From Rhodospirillaceae bacterium (lineage in GTDB: Bacteria > Pseudomonadota > Alphaproteobacteria > Rhodospirillales > Rhodospirillaceae), in the NCBI GenBank assembly GCA_947476695.1, contig CANJRD010000002.1, positions 248,001 to 312,000 on the forward strand: a stretch of 64,000 nucleotides of DNA, given 5' to 3'. Below, one piece after another: positions 45,373 through 54,251 of this stretch (its first letter is position 1; the number at the start of each line of letters is the position of its first letter). The translations under genes and the position numbers were made by a program. The notes beneath the pieces are model-generated. The model was not told the DNA's origin, searched no databases, and saw only the letters and a program-made list of their open reading frames with translations.

Positions 45373-45673
45373 AGCCGGCCGTTGATCCGGCGATCGATGA
45401 CGCGGTCATCTTCGCCGTAAACCAGACGGACATAAGAGGCTATGAACGGGCACGTTTTCCGGGGTTCCGAAGCCGAGTATGAATGCGCCCCTCGGTAGCC
45501 CGAGGGTGGCTAAATTCGCAACCACTGGGAACATTCGGATCGGAACGGGCCGACGTTTATCGCTACTTCCGCGCGAGATCGAATCGTCGGGCTCGTTAAA
45601 GCCTTAATCCGATATTAACGCCCTACAGGTGATGCTTTCTTTGGGACTCTGTTTGGGTCACAAAGGCAGGGCT
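45373..45673. other. Intergenic region with small hairpin
   Basis: This stretch of about 300 bp lies before the SPOR lipoprotein gene. A 7-bp hairpin, CCCTCGG-TAGC-CCGAGGG, lies at 45489-45506. The last 80 bases are AT-richer (TTAAAGCCTTAATCCGATAT) and probably hold the promoter. No gene is supported. Confidence 0.45.
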
Positions 45674-47557
45674 GTGCGTACACACGTTCCTTCATTGCGG
45701 CGCATCCTTCTGACGACGGCGACGATTGCCGTCGCGCTGTCGGGCTGCGTGACGACCGATAAGACGACGAACGGCGGCAAGGCCGCCACGCCGGTGATTG
45801 CTGGCGCGTCCACCGAAGACCCCATGCTCGCGGCCCCGCCGCCCAGCGATGCCGCCGGCAATGGCTCGCAGCGCGTGCCGCTGGGCCAGCTTGCGGCTAA
45901 TGCACCTGCGGCAAAACCCACCAATGCCAAGGAGTTCATGCCGGCTTCCGTACCGCCTGCACCTGTCGCGACAGCGCCTACAGGGGCCCCGCCGATGGTG
46001 GTCGCGCAGGCGCCCGCCGGTGCGCCGATGTTGCTCGTGCCGGCCGCCGGCAGCACCCAAGTCAGCGCCGACGCCATGAACGCCGCGCCGCCACTGATCG
46101 CCCCTAAGGTCGAGGCGCCGAAACTGACGCCACCGGTCGTCGCGCAGAAGGCCCCGGAGAAAGAGCCCGAAAAGGCGCCAGAAAAGGCGCCAGAAAAGGC
46201 GCCAGAAAAGGCGCCAGAAAAGACGGCCGAGAAGACACCGGCCAAGCCGGCCGTGAAGGAGCTTGGTCCGATCGGGCCCATGGCTTCCGAACCGCAGCCC
46301 GAGACACTCCAACGCATGGCGGCCGCGAAAGCCGCGAAGGGCGGAAAAGCCGCGCCTGTGCCCGCCGCGCAGCCTGTGCCCGCGCCACAGTTGCCGCCGC
46401 CTGTTGTCGTTGCCGAGCCGAAGCCAGAACCGAAGGTCGAGCCCGTGATCGCGAAGGCGGAGCCCGCGCTGCCGGCCCCAAAGCTGAAGCTCAACATCCC
46501 CCCGGCGGGCACCAAGGCGCCGCGTGAGATGGTGCCGGAGCCGCAGGATACTGTGGTCATTTCGTCCACCAGCACCGCGCCGGTGCATGACACGCGTGAG
46601 TTCATTCCGGCTTCGCTCATGGCCAACGCCGCGCCGACGCAAGCCATGTCCGATGCGCCCGGTTCGATGCTCTCCCGTCCGCTATCCGCGGCGGAGAAGA
46701 ATGTCGCGCAGAGGTTCGAAGTGCTGAAAGCCCTGCTGGATCAGAACCTGATCACGCCGGACGAATATATGCACCACCGCAGCGCCAACCTCGGCGCGCT
46801 GCTGCCGTACACCAAAGATCCCGCCGCCGTGGGGCTGGAGCGCCCCGCGCCCAGCGCCGATGCGGTCGTGGCCCGGCTTGAAGCTTTGCGCCGCTCGCTG
46901 GAGATGCGCGCGATCTCGACCAAACAGCAGGCGATGGAACGCAGCATGATCCTGAACGCGCTGCTGCCAGAATCGCCGACCGATCGGATGCCCGACATGC
47001 CGCCGCCGGAGGATATTCTCCAGGCCGCGACCTTGATCAGCCATCTGCAGACGCTGCGTGGCCGCAGCCTGATCAGCGCCGACGAATTCGGCGCTGAGCG
47101 CAACGCCATCGAAAGCTACATCAAGACCGGAAAAATGCCGGGCGGCGCAACGACGACGCGGACGGCTGCGGAAGGCCGTGCGGCGCAGGCTGCCACCGCC
47201 GCCAAGCAGGCCGAAGCCGCGAAGGCCGCCGCCGACGCCAAAGATCGGAAAACGCTCGACGCCGCCAAGGCCCTCGAAGACGAACTGACCGCGCCGGTGC
47301 CGGGCCCGGTGCTGCACCTCGCGTCGTTCCGCACCAAGGAAGCCGCCAGCAAGGGCTGGCAGGAAGCACTCGACCGCAACAAGGCGCTGTTGGGCTCGGT
47401 GAAGGAGATCGTGCGCAAGATCGATCTCGGTCAGCAGAAGGGCGTGTTCTATCGCCTCATGGCAGGCCCGTACCCGACGCTGGCCGCCGCCGAGACGGCC
47501 TGCATCCAGCTTAAGCAGAACAACCAGTTCTGCCGCGCCAGCGCCGACGGCAGCTGA
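45674..47557 (+). CDS. SPOR-domain lipoprotein with Pro/Ala/Lys-rich linker
   Basis: This envelope lipoprotein of about 627 residues has a lipobox LSGC after the leader RRILLTTATIAVALSG. I chose the GTG at 45674 because it gives a normal lipoprotein leader; the ATG at 45632 is also possible. A long low-complexity linker (residues 30-320) includes repeated APEK units. Three similar helical segments follow (LLDQNLITPDEYMHHR, MRAISTKQQAMERSM, GRSLISADEFGAERN). The C-terminal 80 residues form a SPOR-type peptidoglycan-binding domain (PVLHLASFRTKEAASKGW ... YRLMAGPYPTLAAAETAC). A role in cell division or wall remodelling is likely. Confidence 0.86.
   Translation: MRTHVPSLRRILLTTATIAVALSGCVTTDKTTNGGKAATPVIAGASTEDPMLAAPPPSDAAGNGSQRVPLGQLAANAPAAKPTNAKEFMPASVPPAPVATAPTGAPPMVVAQAPAGAPMLLVPAAGSTQVSADAMNAAPPLIAPKVEAPKLTPPVVAQKAPEKEPEKAPEKAPEKAPEKAPEKTAEKTPAKPAVKELGPIGPMASEPQPETLQRMAAAKAAKGGKAAPVPAAQPVPAPQLPPPVVVAEPKPEPKVEPVIAKAEPALPAPKLKLNIPPAGTKAPREMVPEPQDTVVISSTSTAPVHDTREFIPASLMANAAPTQAMSDAPGSMLSRPLSAAEKNVAQRFEVLKALLDQNLITPDEYMHHRSANLGALLPYTKDPAAVGLERPAPSADAVVARLEALRRSLEMRAISTKQQAMERSMILNALLPESPTDRMPDMPPPEDILQAATLISHLQTLRGRSLISADEFGAERNAIESYIKTGKMPGGATTTRTAAEGRAAQAATAAKQAEAAKAAADAKDRKTLDAAKALEDELTAPVPGPVLHLASFRTKEAASKGWQEALDRNKALLGSVKEIVRKIDLGQQKGVFYRLMAGPYPTLAAAETACIQLKQNNQFCRASADGS
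46175..46222 (+). repeat. Four exact 12-bp tandem repeats coding APEK
   Basis: GCGCCAGAAAAG occurs four times in a row with degenerate copies on both sides. It stays in frame and codes for AlaProGluLys units of the linker, so it may vary in copy number between strains. Confidence 0.95.
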
Positions 47558-47559
47558 AC

Positions 47560-48600
47560 TTACGGCAACGTGCAGACCTGAATGTGGCTCTCCACTGGGG
47601 AGCCGATTGCCAGCCTATTCCCGAACGGCACGGCAACGGTCGCGGCTGAGAACGAACCGTCAAGCGCGACATAGGGCTCCGTAATTTTCGGATCGGTGTT
47701 CGGGTCCTCGATGCGGATGATCTGCGTCGGCGCGCCTTTCGCCGGCGCGCGTTCGCCCCACCCCAATTGCGGATCGAGCGCGACCCAGAGGGAGCCGTCG
47801 GCCGCGACCTCCAGATGGCGCGGGGCGCCGGGCACCTTGATCGATTTGCCGTTCTTCATGCTGCCCATGAGCGGTTCGCGTTCATAGGTCCGCACATCGC
47901 GCGACAACGGCTGGGTGACGTAGAGCATCTTGCCGTCGGGACTGATGCCAAGGCCCCCAGCGCCGGCCATTTCGATCACTGCGGCAATCGTGCGCTCGCC
48001 GTTGTTGTAGATCAGCGTGCCCTTATTACGCCCGAGAAGCATCTCCATGCCCGTCTCGACCGGATTGCGCGAAGATGGGCGATTGGCGATATAGAACGCA
48101 TCGGGCCCGACGGGCTGGACATCCGCCGGGTTCTGGAAGCGCGTGTCGCGCATGTTCGCCGCGTGCGACCACAGACCATCCTCGCCGTAATCGAACATCT
48201 CGAGCGTAGGATGATCCGCCACTGCGCGATTGACGGCAAACAGGCGTCGCGTGCCGTCCATGCTGAACAGGCCGATGACATCGGGCGTAAAATTAGTCGG
48301 CGCTTTCGATAATGCGGGTTCAAGCTTGAGTTCGGCGGCAGTCAGATCGACGCGCTTTATCGCGCCGGTATTTTCCGAGGCGCCGCCGGTCGAGACATAG
48401 AGCATACCGGTGGTTTGATCGACGGCCATGTCGCGGAAAGTATTTCCGCCCAGATCGATCGCGCTACAGGTCGCGGGGACATGTTGCGCGAGCACATGGA
48501 ACAAGCCGCCGTCGAACAAGTAGCGTCCGACCATCGTGGCGAGCAACGTCCCGCCCAGCAAAAGCACGAGGCCGAGACGCCGCCAGATTTTGCTCCACAT
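47560..48600 (-). CDS. Membrane-anchored beta-propeller protein (SMP-30/arylesterase-like)
   Basis: This is a 346-residue product with an N-terminal membrane anchor (LGLVLLLGGTLLATMVG). Repeated propeller strands follow, such as MAVDQTTGMLYVSTGG, GLGISPDGKMLYVTQP and HLEVAADGSLWVALDP. This suggests a six-bladed propeller of the gluconolactonase/paraoxonase type. The start codon overlaps the stop of the upstream flavoprotein (TAATG), so the two are translationally coupled. It may hydrolyse a lactone or ester made by the flavoprotein, but there is no direct evidence. Confidence 0.78.
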   Translation of the reverse strand: MWSKIWRRLGLVLLLGGTLLATMVGRYLFDGGLFHVLAQHVPATCSAIDLGGNTFRDMAVDQTTGMLYVSTGGASENTGAIKRVDLTAAELKLEPALSKAPTNFTPDVIGLFSMDGTRRLFAVNRAVADHPTLEMFDYGEDGLWSHAANMRDTRFQNPADVQPVGPDAFYIANRPSSRNPVETGMEMLLGRNKGTLIYNNGERTIAAVIEMAGAGGLGISPDGKMLYVTQPLSRDVRTYEREPLMGSMKNGKSIKVPGAPRHLEVAADGSLWVALDPQLGWGERAPAKGAPTQIIRIEDPNTDPKITEPYVALDGSFSAATVAVPFGNRLAIGSPVESHIQVCTLP

Positions 48601-50018
48601 TACGATGACGCCTTGATCTGCGCGGCGGCGGCTTTTCCTGCAAGCCGTCCGAAAGCCGTGGCGGTCAGCAGACCATTGCCGGCGAGATAGCCCCAGCACG
48701 ACGGGCCGGAGATGCCGCGCGCCGCGCCGCCGCCGGCGAACAGGTTCGGCAGCGGGGATTTGTCGGCACGCAACACGCGCGCGTTCTTGTCGACGACGAG
48801 GCCGCCTTGGGTGTGGAACAGCGCGCCCGATACCTTCACCGCTTTGTAGGGCGGCTTGAGCGGCTTACCGATGGAGAAATCGCGACCGAACGGATCGACG
48901 CGCTTGCCTTCGGCGATCTCGGCGACGTCTGCGACCGTCTGCTTCAGTTGCTCCGGCAAGCCGGTGATGCGCACGAGTTCATCGACGTCCGCCGCATGGC
49001 GGATGCAGTCAGCCTTGATGGCGTCCTGATAGTCGTCGAACTCCTTCATCATCTCGTGGATGCTTTCGTCGAAGATGCTCCAGGCGAAATGATCAGGCTG
49101 GGCGACGATATCGACCGCCTGTTCGGAATAGCCGCGCGCTTCGTTCGAAAAACGCGCGCCGTGCGCGTTGACCTGGAAGCCGCCGCGAATGATATGCGCC
49201 CACAGGATCGGTACGCCCTGGCCATAAGCAAGGCCGCCGTGGCCCTGATAAGCATGGATGTCGGCGACATCGCCGCCCAGATCACGGCCCCAGCGCATTG
49301 CATCGCCCTTGTTGCCGGGATGGCCGAAGAACGTCGCTTCCAAGATTTCGGGAATGTATTGCGACAGCAATTCGCGACTGCCGGCGAAACCGCAGCAGGC
49401 GAGGATGAGGGCATCGCAGCCGATGTCCTCGATGCTGCCGTCCGGTCGGGTGATGCGCGCGCCGTGGATGCGACCGGATTTATCGGCGAACAGATGCGTC
49501 GTGGGCGCATCGGTGATGATATCGATCGACAGGCGTTCGGCGGCCTGGTGCAGGGCGCCCATCAATTCGGAGCCCGTGCGATTGGGCGTTCCGTGCATGC
49601 GCATGCGCGCGTGACCGGGATACAGGAACGAGTCCACCAGCGAGAACGGCACGCCGTGAACGTCGGCCAGCCACTCCACCGTCGGCGCGCCTTCGCGGGC
49701 CATGTGCAGCGCCATGTCCGGGTCGGTCTGGCCGCGCGTCTTCTTCATGATGTCGGCGGCGAAAATCTCCGGTGTGTCGTCCACGCCTTTCGCTTTCTGG
49801 AAGCGGCTGCCGGGCGCGGGGATCAACCCCGTGGACATCGAGGTGGTGCCCAGCGCCGAGGCATCGCGCTCCAGCACAAGGACCTCTGCGCCGCTCTCCC
49901 TTGCGGAGAGGGCCGCGGTCAGGCCGCATCCACCCCCGCCGATCACGAGGACGGGAACGCTGCCGCTGAAGTTGGCGGCATCGGGGGGCAATATTGCAGA
50001 TGTGACATTCTCAGGCAT
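48600..50018 (-). CDS. FAD-dependent oxidoreductase (fumarate reductase/3-ketosteroid dehydrogenase type)
   Basis: This 472-residue flavoprotein has the FAD-binding motif VLVIGGGGCGLTAALSARES near residue 21, followed by LVLERDASALGTTSMSTG. The substrate-cap signatures resemble KstD/fumarate reductase (GARFSNEARGYSEQAVD), and the C-terminal FAD segment is LPNLFAGGGAARGISGPSCW. The ATG at 50018 removes a 12-residue extension in the longer frame. It sits with a coupled propeller and beside a beta-hydroxyacid dehydrogenase, consistent with degradation of a hydroxy- or keto-acid or steroid-like compound; the substrate is unknown. Confidence 0.9.
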   Translation of the reverse strand: MPENVTSAILPPDAANFSGSVPVLVIGGGGCGLTAALSARESGAEVLVLERDASALGTTSMSTGLIPAPGSRFQKAKGVDDTPEIFAADIMKKTRGQTDPDMALHMAREGAPTVEWLADVHGVPFSLVDSFLYPGHARMRMHGTPNRTGSELMGALHQAAERLSIDIITDAPTTHLFADKSGRIHGARITRPDGSIEDIGCDALILACCGFAGSRELLSQYIPEILEATFFGHPGNKGDAMRWGRDLGGDVADIHAYQGHGGLAYGQGVPILWAHIIRGGFQVNAHGARFSNEARGYSEQAVDIVAQPDHFAWSIFDESIHEMMKEFDDYQDAIKADCIRHAADVDELVRITGLPEQLKQTVADVAEIAEGKRVDPFGRDFSIGKPLKPPYKAVKVSGALFHTQGGLVVDKNARVLRADKSPLPNLFAGGGAARGISGPSCWGYLAGNGLLTATAFGRLAGKAAAAQIKASS

Positions 50019-50104
50019 GGCGAGAGAAAACACCGACTTTCGGCTTGATCGCAACCCGAAACGAGCGGTCTAAAGAGAGACTGGCGAAATTCAGGGCGAA
50101 AAAG

Positions 50105-50980
50105 ATGGCACGGGTCGCTTTCATTGGGCTTGGGGTGATGGGTTACCCCATGGCGGGGCATTTGGCCGCCAAGGGCCATCAGGTCACGGTCTATAACCGC
50201 ACAGCCGCCCGCGCCGAGGCCTGGGTGGCGAAATACGGCCATGGCCGTGCCGAAACCCCGCGCCAAGCCTGCCATGGCGCCGAAGTCGCTTTCGCCTGTG
50301 TGGGTAACGATCATGACGTGAGGTCGGTGGTCTGCGGCGACGATGGCATTCTGGCGGGCCTCGCGCCGGGATCGGTCATTGTTGATCATACAACGGCGTC
50401 CGCGGAGTGTGCGCGCGCGCTGCAACGCGAGGCCGCGGGCTTAAGCATCGGCTTTGTCGATGCACCACTGTCCGGCGGCCAGGTGGGCGCGGAGAATGGC
50501 CAACTCACTATCATGTGCGGCGGGTCGGACCGTGATTATGACAAGGCCGCGCCGATCATGGCCGCTTATGCGCGCGCTTGCCGGCTGATGGGGGCGAGCG
50601 GTTCGGGCCAGCTCACCAAGATGGTGAACCAGATTCTGATCGCGGGATTGGTGCAAGGCCTTGCCGAAGGCATGGCCTTCGGGCAACGCGCCGGCCTCGA
50701 CATGGCGGCTGCGATTGATGTGATTGGCAAGGGCGCGGCCGGCTCGTGGCAGCTCGACAATCGCGGCAAAACGATGATCGAAGGCAAATTCGATTTCGGC
50801 TTCGCGGTGAACTGGATGCGCAAGGATTTGGGCATCTGCCTTGACGAAGCCCGGCGCAACGGCGCGCGTCTGCCGGTCACGGCCTTGGTCGATCAGTTCT
50901 ATGGCCAGGTGCAAAACAACGGCGGCGGACGGCTGGATACGTCCAGCCTGATGACGCTGTTGAACACGCCGAAAGCTTAG
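50105..50980 (+). CDS. NAD(P)-dependent beta-hydroxyacid dehydrogenase (HIBADH/GLYR family)
   Basis: This is a 291-residue dehydrogenase. The Rossmann motif is VAFIGLGVMGYPMAGHLA. The substrate-binding loop is DAPLSGGQVGAENGQLTIM, and the catalytic Lys lies in LTKMVNQILIAG. Family members act on 3-hydroxyisobutyrate, tartronate semialdehyde or glyoxylate. The start at 50105 is the first ATG after a short leader, and it is divergent from the flavoprotein gene. Its stop overlaps that of the convergent aldo/keto reductase. Confidence 0.92.
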   Translation: MARVAFIGLGVMGYPMAGHLAAKGHQVTVYNRTAARAEAWVAKYGHGRAETPRQACHGAEVAFACVGNDHDVRSVVCGDDGILAGLAPGSVIVDHTTASAECARALQREAAGLSIGFVDAPLSGGQVGAENGQLTIMCGGSDRDYDKAAPIMAAYARACRLMGASGSGQLTKMVNQILIAGLVQGLAEGMAFGQRAGLDMAAAIDVIGKGAAGSWQLDNRGKTMIEGKFDFGFAVNWMRKDLGICLDEARRNGARLPVTALVDQFYGQVQNNGGGRLDTSSLMTLLNTPKA

Positions 50981-51957
50981 AAACCGATCTTGGCCGGCGG
51001 CGGACTGAGCTCGTCGATGCGCTTGAGCTGATCGGCGTTCGGACGCCATGTGCCAGCTTTCACGTTGCTAGCGATCTGTTCGGGCTTGGTCGCACCGGCA
51101 ATAACGCTCGACACATAAGATTTGCTCAGTAGCCAGCCGAAGGCGAGATCGAGCGCGGTACCGCCGGTCTCGCCGGCGATGGCGCCGAGTTGCTCTGCCA
51201 CCGCGATCTTGTCGTCGCTGAAGAAGCGATCGGTCATCGCCGGACCGCGATTGGCCCAAGCGGCATAGCGCGTGCCGGCGGGCGGCGCGGCTTTCTGCTT
51301 GTACTTGCCGGTGAGCAATCCGCTCTCCAGCGGGAAATAGGGCAGCAGGCCGACGCCATGGGCGATGCAGCCTGGTACCAGATCGCTTTCGATCATGCGC
51401 GATAGCACGCTGTAGCGGTTCTGCGCGGAGACGAAGGGCGTGAGGTTGTTGACCCTCGCCGTCCAGGCGGCGTCGGAAGTCTGCCAGCCGATGAAGTTGG
51501 AATGGCCGATGTAGCGCACCTTGCCCTGGCGCACGAGATCGTCGAGCGCGCGCAAGGTCTCCTCGATCGGCGTTTGAGGGTCGGGGGCGTGAAGTTGGTA
51601 CAGATCGATATAATCGGTGCCCAGGCGCTTCAGGCTGGCTTCCGCCGCGCGCATCACGGTGTCGCGCGAGCCGCCGCCTTGCAGGTCCCAGCTGTCGCCC
51701 ATCGGCATGCCAAACTTGGTCGCGACGAGGACTTGCTTGCGGCGCGCGCCGAGCGCCTTGCCGAGGAAGATCTCCGATCCGCCCAGGTTCGGACGGCCGT
51801 AAACGTCGGCGGTGTCGAAGAGCGTGATGCCGGCGTCGATGGCGGTATCGACCACGGTGTTGGTCGCGGCCTGATCGATGATCATGCCGAAGTTGTTGCA
51901 GCCGAGACCGACGGCGGAAACTTTCAGGCCGGAGCGGCCGAGCTGGCGGAATTCCAT
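50977..51957 (-). CDS. Aldo/keto reductase (third in window)
   Basis: This is a 326-residue aldo/keto reductase starting [20 protein letters not shown]. Tetrad residues are in [25 protein letters not shown] and [12 protein letters not shown]. It is closer to the common YghZ/GSP69-like branch than the tandem pair at 12-14 kb. It ends with overlapping stops against the beta-hydroxyacid dehydrogenase. The substrate is not predictable. Confidence 0.93.
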   Translation of the reverse strand: MEFRQLGRSGLKVSAVGLGCNNFGMIIDQAATNTVVDTAIDAGITLFDTADVYGRPNLGGSEIFLGKALGARRKQVLVATKFGMPMGDSWDLQGGGSRDTVMRAAEASLKRLGTDYIDLYQLHAPDPQTPIEETLRALDDLVRQGKVRYIGHSNFIGWQTSDAAWTARVNNLTPFVSAQNRYSVLSRMIESDLVPGCIAHGVGLLPYFPLESGLLTGKYKQKAAPPAGTRYAAWANRGPAMTDRFFSDDKIAVAEQLGAIAGETGGTALDLAFGWLLSKSYVSSVIAGATKPEQIASNVKAGTWRPNADQLKRIDELSPPPAKIGF

Positions 51958-51993
51958 GACACCTTCGCAAAGTCAGAGGGCTGAGAGGCTATC

Positions 51994-53127
51994 CTAGGCG
52001 ACGCGGCTGCGGAATAGCCGCATGGCGGCGGTGGCGGTTACCGCGCCGATCAAGGCCATGGGCCACAACTGGCTTAGCGCCACGCCGATGGGCAGGTCTT
52101 CCAGGAACACGCCGCGATTGATGACCAGGATGTAGCGCAGGGGATTGAGGTACGTGAGGGTTTGCAGCCAGTCCGGCATGTTCTCAATCGGCGTCGTCAG
52201 CCCGGACAGGATGATGCAAGGCATCACCACGCAGAAGCTGGCGATCTGCGCCTGCTGCTGCGTCTGGGTGAGGGTCGAGACCATCAGGCCGACGGTCGTC
52301 ACTGAAATCAGGAAGACGGCGAGGCCGATTGCCAGGAACAGGATGTCACCGCGTAACGGGACGCCGAAGATCAGCACGCCGAGGGCTGCGAGCAGCAGAC
52401 CCTCGCAGAAGGCCATCATCGCCGGCGGCGCGATTTTGCCGATCAGTAATTCGGCGGGCCGCAAGGGTGTCACCAGCAATTGCTCGAATGTGCCAAGTTC
52501 GCGCTCACGCGCCACGGACAGGGCGGTAGTGAGTGTCGCGACGATCATCGTCAGCGTTGCCACCAGGCCGGGAATGATGAACCACTGGCTGTCGAAGTTG
52601 GGATTGAACCAGGCGCGGCTGATGAGGCGCGGCGTGCCGATCTTCCGTGCGCCACCATGCAAAGCGGCTTGCTCGAGCGAGAAGTCCTCGATGATGCCGT
52701 TGACGTAGGAGATCGCCACCAGGGCCGTGTTGGATTGCCGTCCGTCGACAATGAACTGCACCTGCGGGCTTTTGCCGGACAGCAGATCGCGGGAGAACGT
52801 CGGCCCGATGCGCAGCACGGCGAGGGCTTTTTCATCCTCGATGACCTCTGCGATCTCCTTCTGATTCGTCAGCACGGCGACGGTCTTGAATGCATGCGCC
52901 GATGTGAACCGGGCGACGAGATCGCGGCTGGCCACGCCCATGTCCTCATTCAGCACCGCGAGCGGGGCATCGTTCAGCTCGAACGTGGCGGCGTAGGAGA
53001 ATACGAACAGCTGCATAATCGGCGGAATGATCAGCACCACGCGCGCGCGTTTGTCGCGCCAGATGGACAGCATCTCGCGGATGATCAGGGCCTTGATCCG
53101 GCCCCAGGCGGCGCGAAAATCGCTCAT
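51994..53127 (-). CDS. ybhR: ABC-2 type exporter permease (YbhR-like)
   Basis: This is a 377-residue membrane subunit of an ABC-2 exporter. One N-terminal helix (RVVLIIPPIMQLFVFSYAAT) precedes a large extracytoplasmic domain. Five C-terminal helices follow, with the motif RERELGTFEQLLVTPLRPAELLIGK that is typical of ABC-2 permeases. It is the last gene of the exporter operon and its start overlaps the upstream permease stop (4 bp). Symbol given by order and family; the substrate may be a drug, cation or lipid. Confidence 0.9.
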   Translation of the reverse strand: MSDFRAAWGRIKALIIREMLSIWRDKRARVVLIIPPIMQLFVFSYAATFELNDAPLAVLNEDMGVASRDLVARFTSAHAFKTVAVLTNQKEIAEVIEDEKALAVLRIGPTFSRDLLSGKSPQVQFIVDGRQSNTALVAISYVNGIIEDFSLEQAALHGGARKIGTPRLISRAWFNPNFDSQWFIIPGLVATLTMIVATLTTALSVARERELGTFEQLLVTPLRPAELLIGKIAPPAMMAFCEGLLLAALGVLIFGVPLRGDILFLAIGLAVFLISVTTVGLMVSTLTQTQQQAQIASFCVVMPCIILSGLTTPIENMPDWLQTLTYLNPLRYILVINRGVFLEDLPIGVALSQLWPMALIGAVTATAAMRLFRSRVA

Positions 53128-54251
53128 TCGAGGTTCCGGGTGGTTTTGCGCGCGGTGATGCCGATGAAGAGCGCGGCGACCACGGCAAGGGCCAGCATGT
53201 TAGGCAGGATCGCCGCCCAGATGTCACCGGCCATGAACAGGGTCTTGAGCAGGTCGACGAAATAGCGCGCCGGCACGATGTAGGTGATCGTCTGGATCAC
53301 CTTGTTCATCGAGCGGATGTCGAAGATGAATCCGGACAGCAGCATGCCCGGCAGCATGGTGGCGGTGAGGGCGATGATCGAGGCGGTGAACTGATTGCGC
53401 GTGATGGTCGAGGCCATCAGGCCGATGCCCAGCACAACCAGCATGAACAGCGACGAGGCGAGCACAAGCGCAAGGATGGAACCCTTGATCGATAGCCCGA
53501 AGACCGTCAGCGCGAACAGCACGGTCACGGTCATGCCCGCCATGCCGAGACAGAAGTAAGGGATCAGCTTGCCCAGCAGCAGTTCGGTGCGGGTCAGCGG
53601 CGTGGTCAGCAGCGCTTCCATTGTGCCGCGTTCCCATTCGCGCGCGACGACCATCGCGGTGAGCAACGCGCCGATCAGCGTCATGATGACGGCGATCAGG
53701 CCGGGGATGATCGAGCGGCGGCTGTCGAGGTCTTCGTTGAACCAGACGCGGAACTGTACGTTGATGGGCGTCGGCGCGCTGCAGGGGCTGACGTTCTCGC
53801 GGTCGACCAGCCATGTCGCCCAAACGCCCTGGATGTAGCCCGACACCAAGCGCGCGGTGTTGGCATCCGTCCCGTTCACAAGGACCTGGATGGGTGCGCT
53901 GTCGGCGCGGTGCAGGCGTTCGCCGAAATCGTCGCCGAGCACGATGATCGCCATGACCTTACGCGACCGCAGCCATTCGGTCGCGGTTGGGCGATCGGGC
54001 GCCAGGCGTGGGATGATGTATTTATTGGCGCGCAGCGACGCCAGAAAGTCCTGCGCCTCTGGCGCGGAGGTTTCGATCACCACGGCGGCGGGCTGGTTGC
54101 GCGCGTCCAGCGAGACGCCGAATCCAAACAGGAACAGCATGATCATCGGCAGGATGACGGCGACGATAATGCTCGACGGGTCGCGCCGGATCTGAATCCA
54201 TTCCTTGCGCAGGAAGCCGCGCAGGCGTTGCGGGTCGACGGCGCGTGTCAT
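53124..54251 (-). CDS. ybhS: ABC-2 type exporter permease (YbhS-like)
   Basis: This is the partner permease, 375 residues. The first helix is IIVAVILPMIMLFLFGFGVS, and the ABC-2 motif is AREWERGTMEALLTTPLTRTE. The terminal helices include MLPGMLLSGFIFDIRSMNKV. It overlaps the ATPase gene by 4 bp and the second permease by 4 bp. The two permeases probably form a heterodimer driven by the fused ATPase. Confidence 0.9.
   Translation of the reverse strand: MTRAVDPQRLRGFLRKEWIQIRRDPSSIIVAVILPMIMLFLFGFGVSLDARNQPAAVVIETSAPEAQDFLASLRANKYIIPRLAPDRPTATEWLRSRKVMAIIVLGDDFGERLHRADSAPIQVLVNGTDANTARLVSGYIQGVWATWLVDRENVSPCSAPTPINVQFRVWFNEDLDSRRSIIPGLIAVIMTLIGALLTAMVVAREWERGTMEALLTTPLTRTELLLGKLIPYFCLGMAGMTVTVLFALTVFGLSIKGSILALVLASSLFMLVVLGIGLMASTITRNQFTASIIALTATMLPGMLLSGFIFDIRSMNKVIQTITYIVPARYFVDLLKTLFMAGDIWAAILPNMLALAVVAALFIGITARKTTRNLE

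Noticed and set aside
46175-46222. Possible CRISPR-like repeats
   Set aside because: They are contiguous 12-bp in-frame repeats without spacers.
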